NCBI GenBank assembly: GCA_017415555.1
Contig: JAFQGF010000020.1
Location: forward strand, 1 to 64,000
Length of the DNA stretch: 64,000 nucleotides
Reading direction: 5' to 3'
Source: Akkermansia sp.
Lineage (GTDB): Bacteria; Verrucomicrobiota; Verrucomicrobiia; Verrucomicrobiales; Akkermansiaceae
Numbering within the stretch: position 1 is the stretch's first letter; every line of letters starts with the position of its first letter. Below are positions 24,068-33,400 of the stretch, piece by piece. The notes beneath the pieces were generated by a model. The model worked only from the letters and a program-made list of their open reading frames with translations. It searched no databases and had not been told where the DNA came from. The position numbers and the translations under genes were made by a program.

Positions 24068-24892
24068 ATGGGGCTCTTTCAGGACAACTTTTCCATGCTT
24101 TCGGAGCTGGAACGTCTTGCGGCAATGGTACAGGATCCTGCCCGTGTGCAGGAAATCGGGGTGGATGAATGGCCGCTTGCCATGATTGCCTGCGGCCTTG
24201 TAACCTGCAACGACCCTGACCGCCTTCAGGAAAATCTGGATGCTTACAGCATCTTTGCCTCAAAGGTAGGCGCAGCCGGGCGCAAAGGCAGCTTGGCTCA
24301 GCTGGTGCGTTTCATTACCGCCCGAAAGGGGGACGGCTGGCGTGCTCTCCTCCCGTATGCTCTGCAGGAGCCGGAACCAGGACTCAGCAGAGTCGCCTCG
24401 ATGCAGCTGGCCACTCTGGCGCAACCGCAGGAGCAGGAGAAGCTGGCCGGCGTGGCAGAGCTTGCCCGCATACTGGTGCAGCGGGAGTCGGTATCTGCCG
24501 CAGTGCTTGAGGCACTGCTGAGCCTCAGCGATATGAGGGTTCTGCCTCATGTCGCAGCTCTCTATAAGCTCCCGACTGAACGTTTGGACGCCCTGCTGGC
24601 GGCTATCTCTCCCGCCCCCAATCATCTCAGCTATTCCTGGGTGTTGGGAGTCTTGGAGGCTCAGCCCCGGCTGGCCGACACTGTTGTGGCCCTTCTGGAA
24701 CGTATGGCAGCCGCCACAACTGTGGTGATGGATATTGTGTTGCCCATCCCGACCTGGGCGTATGAGAAGCCCGCGCCCCAGCCCTTGCATGGGTGGACGC
24801 GTGCCGAGTATTTCCCACGCATGCTGCCGGTGCTCTCTCAATATCTTTCCGAGGGGCAGATATCCCGCCTCCGTACAGTTTTTGGCACCTGA
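24068..24892 (+). CDS. Conserved helical protein of unknown function
   Basis: A 274-residue, probably cytoplasmic protein without signal or membrane segments. Leu/Ala-rich helices throughout (LAQLVRFITARKGDGWRALL, LEALLSLSDMRVLPHVAALY) suggest a HEAT-like solenoid. No catalytic motif is seen. It is last gene of the metF unit, 15 bases after the TPR gene, and is followed by tRNA-Arg. Confidence 0.55.
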   Translation: MGLFQDNFSMLSELERLAAMVQDPARVQEIGVDEWPLAMIACGLVTCNDPDRLQENLDAYSIFASKVGAAGRKGSLAQLVRFITARKGDGWRALLPYALQEPEPGLSRVASMQLATLAQPQEQEKLAGVAELARILVQRESVSAAVLEALLSLSDMRVLPHVAALYKLPTERLDALLAAISPAPNHLSYSWVLGVLEAQPRLADTVVALLERMAAATTVVMDIVLPIPTWAYEKPAPQPLHGWTRAEYFPRMLPVLSQYLSEGQISRLRTVFGT

Positions 24893-24947
24893 AGTCACAC
24901 TTCCTGCTTGCCAAGAGCCCTGTAATGGTGTCTAATACCTGCCGCAC

Positions 24948-25019
24948 GGCCCCGTAGTTCAATGGATAGAACGGCCCTCTCCTAAAGGGCAGATGTGGGT
25001 TCGATTCCCGCCGGGGCTG
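24948..25019 (+). tRNA. tRNA-Arg (anticodon CCT)
   Basis: A full cloverleaf: acceptor GGCCCCG/CGGGGCT (G1-U72 wobble), D-arm GTTC/GAAC, anticodon stem GCCCT/AGGGC with loop CTCCTAA giving CCT (reads AGG), T-arm GTGGG-TTCGATT-CCCGC, discriminator G. CCA is not encoded. A T-run follows at once. A TTGCCA...TAATAC pair about 40-10 bases upstream may be its promoter. Confidence 0.95.
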
Positions 25020-25049
25020 CTTTTTTGTGTCTGCAAGTGCGATGTGCGC

Positions 25050-25078
25050 TTGCTTTGGTGGGATTTCGGGTGTAAGAT
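25050..25078 (+). promoter_or_regulatory. Promoter of ilvA
   Basis: TTGCTT, 17-base spacer, TAAGAT, then 14 bases to the ATG at 25093. Confidence 0.55.
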
Positions 25079-25092
25079 GTGCGCGTAAGATT

Positions 25093-26652
25093 ATGAGCGC
25101 ACTCAAAGACCAGTTGTTCGAGGAAATCCTGCAGGCTCGCCAGCGTGTGTATGCCGTGGGGGAGCCCACGCCGTTGCAGCGGTTGAACTTGCCCGGCGTA
25201 GATGCCGTGGTGTATGCCAAGCGTGAGGATCTGGGGCCTATTAAGGCGTACAAATGGAGAGGTGCTTTCAATTGCATGTGCAAACTCAGCCCGGAGCAGC
25301 GTGCCGGTGGTGTGGTGGCGGCCAGTGCCGGCAATCATGGCCAGGGGGTGGCTCTGGCGGCTCGCAGGTTGGGGTGTAAGGCTCATATTTTCATGCCTCG
25401 CTCCACACCTATTGTAAAGCAGAATGCCGTGAAGAGCCATGGCGGGGATAACGTGGAAATCGTGCTCACCGGCGACTCGTATGATGCTGCTTCTGCTGCG
25501 GCACATGAGTATGCGGATGCTAACAATCTGACTTTTGTGCATCCCTACGATGACCCCGCAACAATGGGTGGCCAGGGAACCTTGGCAGATGAGGTGGTGA
25601 TGAGTGGGCAGGGGGCCTTTGACCGCATATATCTGCAGATTGGCGGTGGCGGGTTGGCTGCCGGCTGTGCCTGCTGGTTCAAAAAGTTCTGGCCGGAATG
25701 TAAATGCATTGGTGTGGAGGGTGTAAAGCAGGCCAGTATGAAGCTGGCTGTGGATAGCGGTGAACGCCGCGCGCTGCCGTATGTGGATGTGTTCTGTGAT
25801 GGCACGGCGGTGCGTATTGCCGGCGAAAACACTTTTGAACTTTGTCGTGAGTTGCTGGATGGCTTTGTGACGGTTTCCAACGATGAGGTGTGCCAGGCTA
25901 TCCGTTCGCTCTGGAATAGTCTGCGTGTGGTGCCGGAGCCTTCCGGTGCTATGGGGCTTGCTGCCCTGCTGCAGGATTGGGATGCCGGCAAGATTAAGCC
26001 GGGTGAGAAATGCCTGGTGGTGCTTTCCGGCGGCAATATGGATTTCTCTCAGTTGGGGGTGGTGGCAGCTCGGGGTGGTGTGCGAGAGACGAACCGCACG
26101 CTGCGGTATCTGCGTATTCCCATGGAAACTAAGCGGGGGCAGATTCTCAAATACCTCAATCATATACCGGAGGGGGTGCAGCTTATGGATGTGCAGTTCG
26201 GCCGCCTGAATGGCGATATCCAGCATCCGGTTTTCGGTATTCTGGGTACGGATGAACAATTTGCGGAAATTGAGCGAGGGCTTGCTGCGCGTGGGCTCTC
26301 TGCAGAGGATGTGACGAATGATGACGATGTGCGCTTCCGCATGATTTCATACGATCGCGTGCATCTCAGCCACCCCGTGTTCTTCGTGATAGAGTTTCCC
26401 GAGCGCCCCGGAGCTTTCCAGGAGTTCATGACCGGCGTGGGACAGTACGCTAACCTCTGCTATTTCAATTACAAGTATTCCGGCGAGCAAGTAGGGCGCG
26501 CTATGGTGGGGCTGGAGTTCCTGACGGTGGAAGACCGGGATGCCTGTCGTGCTTTTGCGGAAGCAATGAAGGGAACGACTATCCAGAGCATTAAGGAGAT
26601 GCCCGACAATGTGCGTCGACGCGTGTTGGACAATATGTCGCCCATGAACTGA
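25093..26652 (+). CDS. ilvA: Threonine ammonia-lyase, biosynthetic (threonine dehydratase)
   Basis: A 519-residue PLP enzyme turning threonine into 2-oxobutanoate for isoleucine synthesis. The PLP lysine is in AYKWRGAFN, substrate loop SAGNHGQGVA and phosphate loop GGGGLAAG. Two C-terminal ACT-like regulatory subdomains (from about residue 340: LRYLRIPMETKRGQILKYL and HPVFFVIEFPERPGAFQEF) mark the isoleucine-inhibited biosynthetic form, as does the length (E. coli IlvA is 514). The start 25093 is chosen over an upstream ATG that lies before the promoter. maf follows 5 bases later. Confidence 0.95.
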   Translation: MSALKDQLFEEILQARQRVYAVGEPTPLQRLNLPGVDAVVYAKREDLGPIKAYKWRGAFNCMCKLSPEQRAGGVVAASAGNHGQGVALAARRLGCKAHIFMPRSTPIVKQNAVKSHGGDNVEIVLTGDSYDAASAAAHEYADANNLTFVHPYDDPATMGGQGTLADEVVMSGQGAFDRIYLQIGGGGLAAGCACWFKKFWPECKCIGVEGVKQASMKLAVDSGERRALPYVDVFCDGTAVRIAGENTFELCRELLDGFVTVSNDEVCQAIRSLWNSLRVVPEPSGAMGLAALLQDWDAGKIKPGEKCLVVLSGGNMDFSQLGVVAARGGVRETNRTLRYLRIPMETKRGQILKYLNHIPEGVQLMDVQFGRLNGDIQHPVFGILGTDEQFAEIERGLAARGLSAEDVTNDDDVRFRMISYDRVHLSHPVFFVIEFPERPGAFQEFMTGVGQYANLCYFNYKYSGEQVGRAMVGLEFLTVEDRDACRAFAEAMKGTTIQSIKEMPDNVRRRVLDNMSPMN

Positions 26653-26657
26653 AGATT

Positions 26658-27206
26658 ATGCTGATACTCGCATCTCAGTCGCCTCGGCGTAGCGAACTGC
26701 TGCGCAGGGAGGGGGTGGATTTTACGGTGGTGGTAAAGGATACAGAGGAGGTACACGACGCTACTCTGGCACCGCAGGTTCTCTGTGCTCTCAATGCTGC
26801 TGCTAAGGCGGAAGCCGTGGCGGTGGATTATCCCCAGGCTACGGTTCTGGGGGCGGATACGTTGGTGTTTATCGATGGTATGCCGTTGGGTAAGCCGGTA
26901 GATACGGCGGACGCAGAGCGTATGCTGCTGCAATTGCAGGGGCGTACTCATAGTGTGTGCACGGCGGTCGCCGTGATTCTGCCGGGCGGGACGCGGCGGG
27001 ATTTTGCTGAGTTAAGTCAGGTGACATTTCGCTCACTTACTCTTGATGATGTGCGTCGCTATATGCAGATGGTCAATGTGATGGACAAGGCTGGCGCCTA
27101 TGCGGTACAGGAGCATGGCGAGCTGATTATTGAAAAGATAGAGGGCGATTACGACAATATCGTGGGGCTCCCTGTTACCCGCTTGTTGCAGGTGCTGCGT
27201 GGCTGA
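26658..27206 (+). CDS. maf: Maf-like nucleoside triphosphate pyrophosphatase
   Basis: A 182-residue protein with Maf signatures: LILASQSPRRSELLRREG at the N-terminus, GADTLVFIDG, GKPVDTADAERMLLQLQGRT and the closing AGAYAVQE..IEGDYDNIVGLP. The family hydrolyses non-canonical or dTTP/UTP-type nucleotides and has been linked to septum control. It follows ilvA closely, so the two are probably co-transcribed. Convergent with the phosphoesterase gene, whose stop is 36 bases away. Confidence 0.93.
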   Translation: MLILASQSPRRSELLRREGVDFTVVVKDTEEVHDATLAPQVLCALNAAAKAEAVAVDYPQATVLGADTLVFIDGMPLGKPVDTADAERMLLQLQGRTHSVCTAVAVILPGGTRRDFAELSQVTFRSLTLDDVRRYMQMVNVMDKAGAYAVQEHGELIIEKIEGDYDNIVGLPVTRLLQVLRG

Positions 27207-27241
27207 GAAGGACTAATTCACATTTGTTCCGGTGCCGAATT

Positions 27242-28426
27242 TTATTTTTTGACCGGCGGGTACAGATTGAGAACAGAGATTTCTGCCGGCACACCGAGGC
27301 GCAGACATACAGGTGTCCAGAGGCTGGTGCCGGGGGAGACGTAGAGCTGCATGTTGCCCACTCTGTATAGCCCGCGAACGTAGCCGTTATTCATCTGGGC
27401 CACGAGTTGCTGCAGGCCGGGGAACTGCCCGCCGTGGGTGTGGCCGCTGAGCTGCAGGTCGATGTCGTATTTTGCTGCTACGTTTGCCACACGGGGCTGG
27501 TGTGCCAGTAGCACCACTGGCCCGCGTCTCTGTTCTGCCGGGGGAATGAGGGTGGATAAGTCGGCGGTTTCTTCACCTGTTCGCCGCCCCATGGGGTCTG
27601 GCAGGCCGATGAGGCACAATTCTTTCGGGGGGCATTCACCTTCCGCATCGCTCTTCAGCTGAACGGATTGATTGTTAATGATTCTGACCCCCAGTGATTC
27701 CAGGTGTTGCCGCCATGTATGACTACCCCAGAAGTAGTCGTGGTTACCGGTGACGGCATATACGCCCATGGGGGCATTCAGCTCTGCCAGCGGAGCCAGT
27801 GCTGCACCGCATGTCTGCACGGTGCCATCCGCAAAATCTCCTGTGATGACAACAACATCCGGGTTGACCGCATTGGTGCGTTGCACGATACTGCGGTAAA
27901 AGGCTGCATCTTTGGTGCTGTCTGCATGCAGGTCGGTAAGCTGCACCAGCCGGATGGGACAGGCATTATCCGGTATGCTGTCCAGCACGACAAGGTGCGT
28001 CTCCGTCTCCGGTAATCTGATGCCGCACCAGGTACCCCAGCCGGTGATGCCCAGAGCTGACAGCAGGAGGACAAGGTTGATGCGGTTGTTGTATTTGCGC
28101 CAGGGGCTTCGGTGTGGCTTGTACCCGGAGAGACGCAGTGCTATGTAGAGTGGAAGTCGCAGAAAATCTGCTGCAATCAGTGACAGGGCAAAGCCAAAAA
28201 CGGCACAGAAGAGCCAGCAGCCGCTCCATACCAGTCCTGCCGATAGCTGCGGGGTGAAGAAGTTTTCTCCTTCTATCAGGTAAAAGACATGGAACTTGAA
28301 GGCGGCTATCGTAGCAATGGCTGCAAGGAGCAGTTTAATCAACAGCTTGGTTTTCAGGGGAAAAATAGCTCTCACAATCACATAGAGAGCCACAAAGGCA
28401 GCGATGATAGTTACATGGAGGAACAT
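27242..28426 (-). CDS. Membrane metallophosphoesterase (YkuE/YaeI-like)
   Basis: A 394-residue protein. Four N-terminal hydrophobic segments (up to about residue 140) precede a calcineurin-like phosphoesterase domain: LTDLHADS, VITGDFADG, VTGNHDYFWG, LLAHQPR and GHTHGGQFPG, a complete metal-binding set. YkuE-type relatives act at the membrane on lipid or phosphodiester substrates (UDP-diacylglucosamine in some). The start at 28426 is chosen because the longer ATG (28459) lies upstream of the -10 TAGACT, between the promoter elements. Confidence 0.82.
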   Translation of the reverse strand: MFLHVTIIAAFVALYVIVRAIFPLKTKLLIKLLLAAIATIAAFKFHVFYLIEGENFFTPQLSAGLVWSGCWLFCAVFGFALSLIAADFLRLPLYIALRLSGYKPHRSPWRKYNNRINLVLLLSALGITGWGTWCGIRLPETETHLVVLDSIPDNACPIRLVQLTDLHADSTKDAAFYRSIVQRTNAVNPDVVVITGDFADGTVQTCGAALAPLAELNAPMGVYAVTGNHDYFWGSHTWRQHLESLGVRIINNQSVQLKSDAEGECPPKELCLIGLPDPMGRRTGEETADLSTLIPPAEQRRGPVVLLAHQPRVANVAAKYDIDLQLSGHTHGGQFPGLQQLVAQMNNGYVRGLYRVGNMQLYVSPGTSLWTPVCLRLGVPAEISVLNLYPPVKK

Positions 28427-28440
28427 GGCGGAATGTGCAT

Positions 28441-28469
28441 AGTCTAACTGCGTCGGCATGCGTTGTCAA
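28441..28469 (-). promoter_or_regulatory. Promoter of the metallophosphoesterase
   Basis: Minus strand TTGACA, 17-base spacer, TAGACT, then 14 bases to ATG 28426. It excludes the longer start at 28459. Confidence 0.7.
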
Positions 28470-28482
28470 GTGTATATCTCGC

Positions 28483-28511
28483 TTGCAATAAGAGTGAGTT
28501 TCTGCTAGAAT
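28483..28511 (+). promoter_or_regulatory. Promoter of coaB-rsgA, leaderless geometry
   Basis: TTGCAA, 17-base spacer, extended TGc, TAGAAT. An ATG at 28510 overlaps the -10, so the start is the ATG at 28519, 7 bases after it. Confidence 0.75.
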
Positions 28512-28518
28512 GCTGTGC

Positions 28519-29148
28519 ATGAAGTTCCTGATAACAGCCGGGCCTACACGCGAGGCCATCGATCCCGTTCGTTACCTGACCAATCGTTCATCGGGGCGTA
28601 TGGGGTATGCGTTGGCAGGTGCTGCCAGGCACGAGGGGCATGAAGTGCTGCTCATCTCCGGTCCCACTACGCTGGATGTGCCTGCCGGGGTGGACTTTAT
28701 CCAGGTGGAGAGTGCTCAGCAGATGTATGATGCTGTGCGGGATATGATAAAGGGTGTGGATGTTGCCATTCTCTGTGCAGCGGTTGCGGATTATCGCCCG
28801 GTAGCGGTTGCTGAGCATAAGATGAAGAAATCTTCCGAGCGTCTGGTGCTGGAACTGGAGCGTACACCGGATATACTGGGGAGCATGCGTTCTGAGTTCG
28901 GTTTTGAGGGTAAACTGATAGGATTTGCCGCGGAAACTCAGAATCTTGTGGACTATGCCCGTGGTAAATTGCAGCGTAAACAATGCGATTTTGTGGTGGC
29001 TAATGATGTGTCCCGTCCCGGCATTGGCTTTGATTCCCGGGAGAATGCCGTTGTGCTTGTTTACCCGGAACATGAGGTGCATCTGGAGCAGGACACCAAG
29101 GAGCATATTGCAATGCATATTATTGAACACGCTACCATTCTCTCATGA
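28519..29148 (+). CDS. coaB: Stand-alone phosphopantothenoylcysteine synthetase (CoaB)
   Basis: A 209-residue protein matching only the C-terminal half of the usual CoaBC fusion: FLITAGPTREAIDPVRYLTN, the GRMGYALA segment, LCAAVADYRP (with the catalytic Asn replaced in this context) and VVANDVSR. It joins cysteine to 4'-phosphopantothenate in coenzyme A synthesis. The decarboxylase half (CoaC) is not in the window, so it must be encoded elsewhere. rsgA overlaps its end by 4 bases. Confidence 0.88.
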   Translation: MKFLITAGPTREAIDPVRYLTNRSSGRMGYALAGAARHEGHEVLLISGPTTLDVPAGVDFIQVESAQQMYDAVRDMIKGVDVAILCAAVADYRPVAVAEHKMKKSSERLVLELERTPDILGSMRSEFGFEGKLIGFAAETQNLVDYARGKLQRKQCDFVVANDVSRPGIGFDSRENAVVLVYPEHEVHLEQDTKEHIAMHIIEHATILS

Positions 29149-30260
29149 CTGTTACCATGGAAATGCTCGGCTGGAATGCCGACCTTGCTGCCTCCTTTGT
29201 TGCCCTGGAGCACCCGGAGTGGTATCCGGCTCGTATCATACGCGAGACAAAAATTAACTTTACGGTTATAGCCAAAGGGAAGGGAGACCATGAAGTTGTT
29301 CTTAGCGGTAAGGTGTGGCATGAGGCCGTGAGCGATGCTGACCTGCCCACCGTGGGCGATTGGGTGGCAGTGGACCCGGGGCAGGGGAAGGATTTGCCGG
29401 TTATCCGCGCCATGCTGCCCCGCCGTAACAGGTTTTCCCGCAAGGCTCCCGGAAAAAGCTGTGCAGAGCAGGTTATTGGTACCAATGTGGATATGGTTGT
29501 GCTGGTGACGGATGCCGCCGGCGATTATAATTTGCGCCGTATTGAGCGCTATCTTACCCTCATCCGAAAATGTGGAGCCAAGCCGGTTGTGCTTATCAAT
29601 AAGGAGGATATCGTTCCGGCTGAACAGATGCAGCAGGCTTGTGCCGAGGTGGCTGCGCTCGGGGTGGAGGTGTACCCCATTGTTGCTCGTTGGAAGAAAG
29701 GGTACCCGAAATACCTGAGACGTGTGCCCAAGGGAATCACTATCACGGTGGTCGGCTCATCCGGGGTGGGTAAAAGCACCTTTGTGAACTCACTGCTGGG
29801 CGATGAGTGGTTAGAAACCGGTGGGGTTAACGAGGTTACTGGCAAGGGGCGTCATACTACGGTAGCTCGCGAGCTGGTTGTCTTGCCGGGAGGCGGTGTG
29901 CTCATCGACAACCCCGGTATGCGGGAAATTCAGATGTGGACGGATACTGCCAGTCTGCGTGCTCAGTTTGATGACCTGGCGGCACTTGCCTGCGAATGTC
30001 GTTTTGCTGATTGTTCCCACCGCAAGGATGCTGGCTGTGCCATTCGGGCAGCGCTGGAGGGCGGAACCCTTTCGCCGGAACGCTACGAGCATTTCCTGAA
30101 TCTGGACGCGGAAATCGCTGAGTTGGAACGCCGTTCCGCTAAGCGACAGATGACGCTGGAGCGCGTTTCCCGCCGCGAAAAACGCAATACAATGCGTAAC
30201 CGCGATGACCGCGAGGAGCGTCTGCGCGACCTTCATCCCAACCGACGACAGCTGCATTGA
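29145..30260 (+). CDS. rsgA: Ribosome small subunit-dependent GTPase A
   Basis: A 371-residue circularly permuted GTPase that assists late maturation of the 30S subunit. An OB-fold N-terminus (about 40-100) is followed by G-motifs in permuted order: INKED (G4, about 145), VVGSSGVGKSTFVN (G1), GKGRHTT (G2) and DNPGMRE (G3), then a zinc finger CECRFADCSHRKDAGC. The basic C-terminus carries RREKRNTMRNRDDREERLR. Start overlaps coaB (ATGA), a translational-coupling arrangement. Confidence 0.96.
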   Translation: MTVTMEMLGWNADLAASFVALEHPEWYPARIIRETKINFTVIAKGKGDHEVVLSGKVWHEAVSDADLPTVGDWVAVDPGQGKDLPVIRAMLPRRNRFSRKAPGKSCAEQVIGTNVDMVVLVTDAAGDYNLRRIERYLTLIRKCGAKPVVLINKEDIVPAEQMQQACAEVAALGVEVYPIVARWKKGYPKYLRRVPKGITITVVGSSGVGKSTFVNSLLGDEWLETGGVNEVTGKGRHTTVARELVVLPGGGVLIDNPGMREIQMWTDTASLRAQFDDLAALACECRFADCSHRKDAGCAIRAALEGGTLSPERYEHFLNLDAEIAELERRSAKRQMTLERVSRREKRNTMRNRDDREERLRDLHPNRRQLH

Positions 30261-30333
30261 GCCCATTTTCCCGAACGTTATAGGGGATTAAACTCCAAAA
30301 TGCAAAAAAAAACAAAAAAGTGAGCTTGAAACC

Positions 30334-30362
30334 TTGAAAAGCTCTGCATGTTATGATAATAT
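30334..30362 (+). promoter_or_regulatory. Promoter of the SNF2 helicase region
   Basis: TTGAAA, 17-base spacer, TAATAT. The -10 ends 6 bases before an ATG at 30369 that opens a short upstream frame, not the helicase frame. Confidence 0.65.
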
Positions 30363-30368
30363 ACAAAC

Positions 30369-30461
30369 ATGGACGCCCTGCGCGCATGCGGCATGAAGTA
30401 TGCCCACACCGCACGGTGTCAAACGTCAGAAAGCTCGTCACATGTTAAGTCCCGCTCTTAA
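30369..30461 (+). CDS. Possible 30-residue leader peptide before the SNF2 gene
   Basis: ATG placed exactly where leaderless genes in this window start (6 bases after TAATAT), then 30 codons (MDALRACGMKYAHTARCQTS...) to TAA. It overlaps both candidate starts of the helicase (30400 and 30442) in another frame. It could be a regulatory upstream frame or merely chance. No family resemblance. Confidence 0.3.
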   Translation: MDALRACGMKYAHTARCQTSESSSHVKSRS

Positions 30462-33400
30462 TCCCGATCGCGCCACACTCAATTTCCTCAACGCTTATTC
30501 TGAAGAGGTGCGTAACGAAGGTGAAAAGCTCCAGAAAGATGGAGCCGTTACGCAAATTTTCGGTAATCACCTGTTTATTCAGGGGCGCGTTGAAACGAAA
30601 AACGGTATCTTCCGTACCAGCCTGCGCTTGCAAGGCAATCGCTGGTTCGGTTCTGCTACGGCAGAAGATGAAGATGTGGCCGGTGCCTGCCTCATTGCTA
30701 CGATGATTGAGCGCATGTACCGTGGCACCAGCATGCCCGAGAGCCCGAATGAACTCAATGAAATCCCGCTGACGGACCTTCTGGAGGAGAAGCTGGACCG
30801 CGACCTCGACCAGAAGGAAGTTGACTTTGTTACCAAGCTCGAGAAGCGCTACCGCCGCTTTGCTATCGAGCAGGAAATCCATGACCACGACCTTGTCCGC
30901 CTCAATCCTCGCTGGGATATCAGCGGTTACGAGGCGCTTGAGCTCTGGCCCACTCCCCCTCGCAATATCCTGGAATTCTGGAACTACATTGCCTATGCCT
31001 TCACCAAGAAGCGCATCTCCTATCCGGAGTTTATGAATGTGGTGACGGATTTGGAGAAGGTGCAGCGCAAAATCAGCGAGTGGGAGCGGGAAAAGGAAAT
31101 CGGTACTTGGTATGAGCGTATTCAGGGTGTCAATGAGCGCCCACCGCAGCCTCCCCGCCACGCCATGCATATGCGCCTGGTTTCCACCATCAATGAGGCG
31201 CGTTTCGAGTTCCGCTACAGCGACAAGGATGACTGGACCCCCATCCGCGAGCGCAATCAGCTGGATGCATTGCTGGTTGAGTTCCTGCACGGGGCACTCA
31301 AGACAGATCCGCAGACGGATATCCTTCTGAATGTGCTGCGCGATTATGCTGACCGTGAGGAAACCGTAATCCTGGATTTGGATAAGGAATCCGCTTGCTG
31401 CGTGATGAACCGCCTTTTCCACCAGCCTGCCCTCAAGGGCTATCTGGTGAACCTGGACGAGTGCTACTTCAAGGTGGTGAAAGAACCGCTGAAGTGGATA
31501 TGCATTGATGACCCCATTGTGCCGGATTGTTATGGCCTGCAGCTTGTCACAGCCGCCGGTGTGCATGTGACTCACTCTGTGCGCCAGCTTCCCGGCCAGG
31601 TGGAACTTTACCAGTCCGATGAAACTGTCTTCCCCGGTCCGCCCAAGTGGTTGGAAAGCACAGAGGTAGAGCCTCGATATTCCATTCCCAAGTCTGTGAT
31701 AGACAGCTTGGATGGTGTGGAGTTCCTGCGTAAGATTGGCGCTACACTGCCGCCCAGCATGGAGGAACGAGTGGTGGACATCGAGATGAAGCCCACCTTC
31801 AGCATGAAGATAGTGCGAGGTCTGACCAGCGCGGATACTGAGCACGTCCTGCTTGAGGTAACTGCTCAGGACGAGCCCGGTCGCCGTAAGGAGCGACTGG
31901 GCAAGGATGATTGGGAAGTCGTGGAGCAGGCTCCTGTGAAAGATCGCACGCTGCTGCGTTTCATTCGCGATTACCTCTACCCCATCCCCGGTCTGCTGGA
32001 GGAGATGTCTTTCACCTACGATGCCCCCCTGGTTGCCTTTAAGAGCCGTATTACCAAGCAGTTCCCCGAGAAATTCGCCGAGTGGGCCAAGGCCATTCCT
32101 GATACCATCAAGGTGGAGATGGATGAAAACCTGCAGTCTCTTATGGCAGACCCGGTGGCTGCGGCGATTCGCTTTGAGGTTGTCAATCAGGAGATTGACT
32201 GGTTCGACCTGCGCGTGGTGATTGATGTGGAGGGCGTTACCCTCAGCAAAGAGCAGATTCGCGCTCTCGTTTCCGCCCGTGGCGGTTATGTGCGTATGGA
32301 CGATGGGCGCTGGATGCGTCTGGAAATCAAACTGGACGATGCCCAGCGCGATGCTGTTACAAAACTGGGGCTGGATCCCTTCGACCTCTCCGGCGAGACG
32401 CACCGCATGCATGCTCTGCAGCTGGCGGACCCGCGCGCGGCGGAGGTGTTCGACCCCAAGGCCTGGCAGAAGATTAAGGAACGCACTGCTGAGATTAAGA
32501 TTGATGTGAAGCCAGACGTGCCCGAGACTCTGCAGGCTACCCTGCGTCCTTACCAGATAGAGGGTTTCCACTTCCTTGCTTATCTTGCGGAGAACGGATT
32601 TGGCGGCATTCTTGCTGACGACATGGGTCTGGGTAAGACGATACAGTCCATCACCTATGTGCTTTGGCTGCGCGAGGATTACCTGCGCCGCAATAAGCAG
32701 GGGCGTAAGAAGGTTGCCATTCCTCCGGTGCTGATTGTGTGCCCCAAGTCCGTGTTGGATGTGTGGGCAAGCGAGACGGAGAAGTTTGCCCCCGGTGTGC
32801 GTGTGCTCGTCATTCGTAACAAAGAGCAGGCTGTGGTGGAGGATATTCTGGCCAACTACGACATGGTGGTCATCAACTACGCCCAGTTGCGTGTGTGCGG
32901 CGAACAGGTGAACGCCATTAAGTGGCTCACTGTCATTCTGGATGAAGGTCAGCAGATTAAGAACCCGGATTCCAAGGCGGCCAAGTCTGCACGCGAGCTT
33001 ACAGCGTACAATCGCCTGGTGCTCTCCGGTACGCCTATTGAGAACCGTCTGCTGGATATGTGGTCCCTCATGGCTTTTGCCATGCCGGGTGTGCTGGGTA
33101 GCCGCGCCTACTTCAAGAAACGTTTCGACAAGCGTAAGGACTCCCAGAGTCAGAATCGCCTGGCAGCTCGCCTCAAACCTTTCCTGCTGCGCCGTACCAA
33201 ACAGCAGGTGGCCAAGGATTTGCCGCCCCGTACGGAAGAGGAGGTGTACGCCAAGATGGAGGGCATCCAGCGCCAGCTCTACAAGGCAGAGCTGCGCCGC
33301 ATCCAGAAGGCACTGCTGGGCGTGGATTCCGACGAGTCCGTCAAGAAGAACTCCTTTGCCATTCTGCAGGGACTCATGCGCCTGAGACAAATATGCTGTC

